Assembly: GCA_973895155.1 (NCBI GenBank)
Contig: OZ316896.1
Coordinates: forward strand, 10,540,001 to 10,604,000
From: Marsupella aquatica
Taxonomy: Eukaryota > Marchantiophyta
Length of the DNA: 64,000 nt
Direction: 5' to 3'
How positions within the stretch are numbered: the first letter of the stretch is position 1; each line of letters opens with the position of its first letter. A program made the translations under genes and the position numbers. Below are positions 63,720 to 64,000 of this stretch, in pieces. A model generated the notes under the pieces. The model worked only from the letters and a program-made list of their open reading frames with translations, ran no database searches and had not been told where the DNA came from.

Positions 63720-63957
63720 TGGTAAGTATAACGTCGTTTAGTATTGTTAAACAAATAAGGAATTCGATAAAAATCTTGCTGTTGATTTCCTTAATTGAAT
63801 TCGCACATCATTTAGTTGTGTTGAACAAATGTGGACTCCGATAAAAATCTCGCAGTCTCTTTCCTCAATTGAATTTGACACGCTTTTGTAGACAAATGCG
63901 GACTCCGTTAAAAATATCGCAGATTCTTCGCTTAATTGAATCCGCAACGCTTTTGTA
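63720..63957. repeat. Intron with three tandem CGATAAAAATCTCGC units
   Basis: Donor GTAAGTATAA at 63720 and acceptor TTTTGTAG near 63957. Inside, units at about 63764, 63839 and 63906 read CCGATAAAAATCTCGC followed by TTTCCTCAATTGAAT, spaced 67-74 bp. They share the ATCG-flanked core and the TTCC/ATTGA words of the repeats at 60.1-60.5 kb. Confidence 0.75.
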
Positions 63958-64000
63958 GGCTGATCAGGAGGAGGAGATGGCTCTTTCGATGTATGAGACT

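Overview
This window is plant nuclear DNA. The evidence is two spliced genes with GT-AG introns and many plant-type transposable elements: a Ty3/gypsy element, L1-like LINEs with zf-RVT tails, and a CACTA/TNP2-like transposase. Some element types feel more like a fern, lycophyte or bryophyte than a flowering plant, but that is a weak inference and the species cannot be fixed from the sequence.

Left part (1-9.7 kb): two ordinary host genes lie on the minus strand. One is a Y-family DNA polymerase (eta/Rad30-like) that runs off the left edge; eight exons could be placed. The other is a complete seven-exon tyrosine aminotransferase-like gene (496 residues). From 9.7 to 12.2 kb there is a degenerate tandem array, a strongly strand-skewed C-rich/G-rich block and a TTAA-flanked MITE.

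Middle part (12-58 kb): a layered graveyard of mobile DNA whose insertion order can be read from target-site duplications (TSDs). A decayed LINE (12.2-13.6 kb) is followed by a 15.5-kb gypsy element (15075-30578, TSD CTTCC). Its two 4640-bp LTRs are nearly identical and themselves encode long ORFs. To its right lie a PHD-finger/double-BRCT gene and a TNP2-type (CACTA) transposase gene, both on the plus strand and both broken. The TNP2 gene was hit by a roughly 345-bp solo LTR (TSD CAAGA). That LTR was in turn hit by a 9.0-kb DNA transposon (35593-44595, 8-bp TSD CACCTCCT, imperfect terminal inverted repeats). This transposon encodes zinc-finger domains, a PHD-like finger and a large transposase-like protein that I cannot place in a named superfamily. 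An intron further along the TNP2 gene took a LINE (17-bp TSD), which later received two further insertions. Reading frames rejoin when the inserts are mentally removed, which supports the order.

Right part (58-64 kb): a TATA promoter with three tandem repeats precedes an unidentified multi-exon locus that includes an F-box-like stretch with an internal stop. The leader and introns of this locus repeatedly contain the palindrome GATAAATTTATC or variants of it.

The strongest candidate for something undescribed is the 9.0-kb transposon. Next come the LTR-encoded ORFs of the gypsy element and the palindrome family spread through the introns of the 60-64 kb locus.
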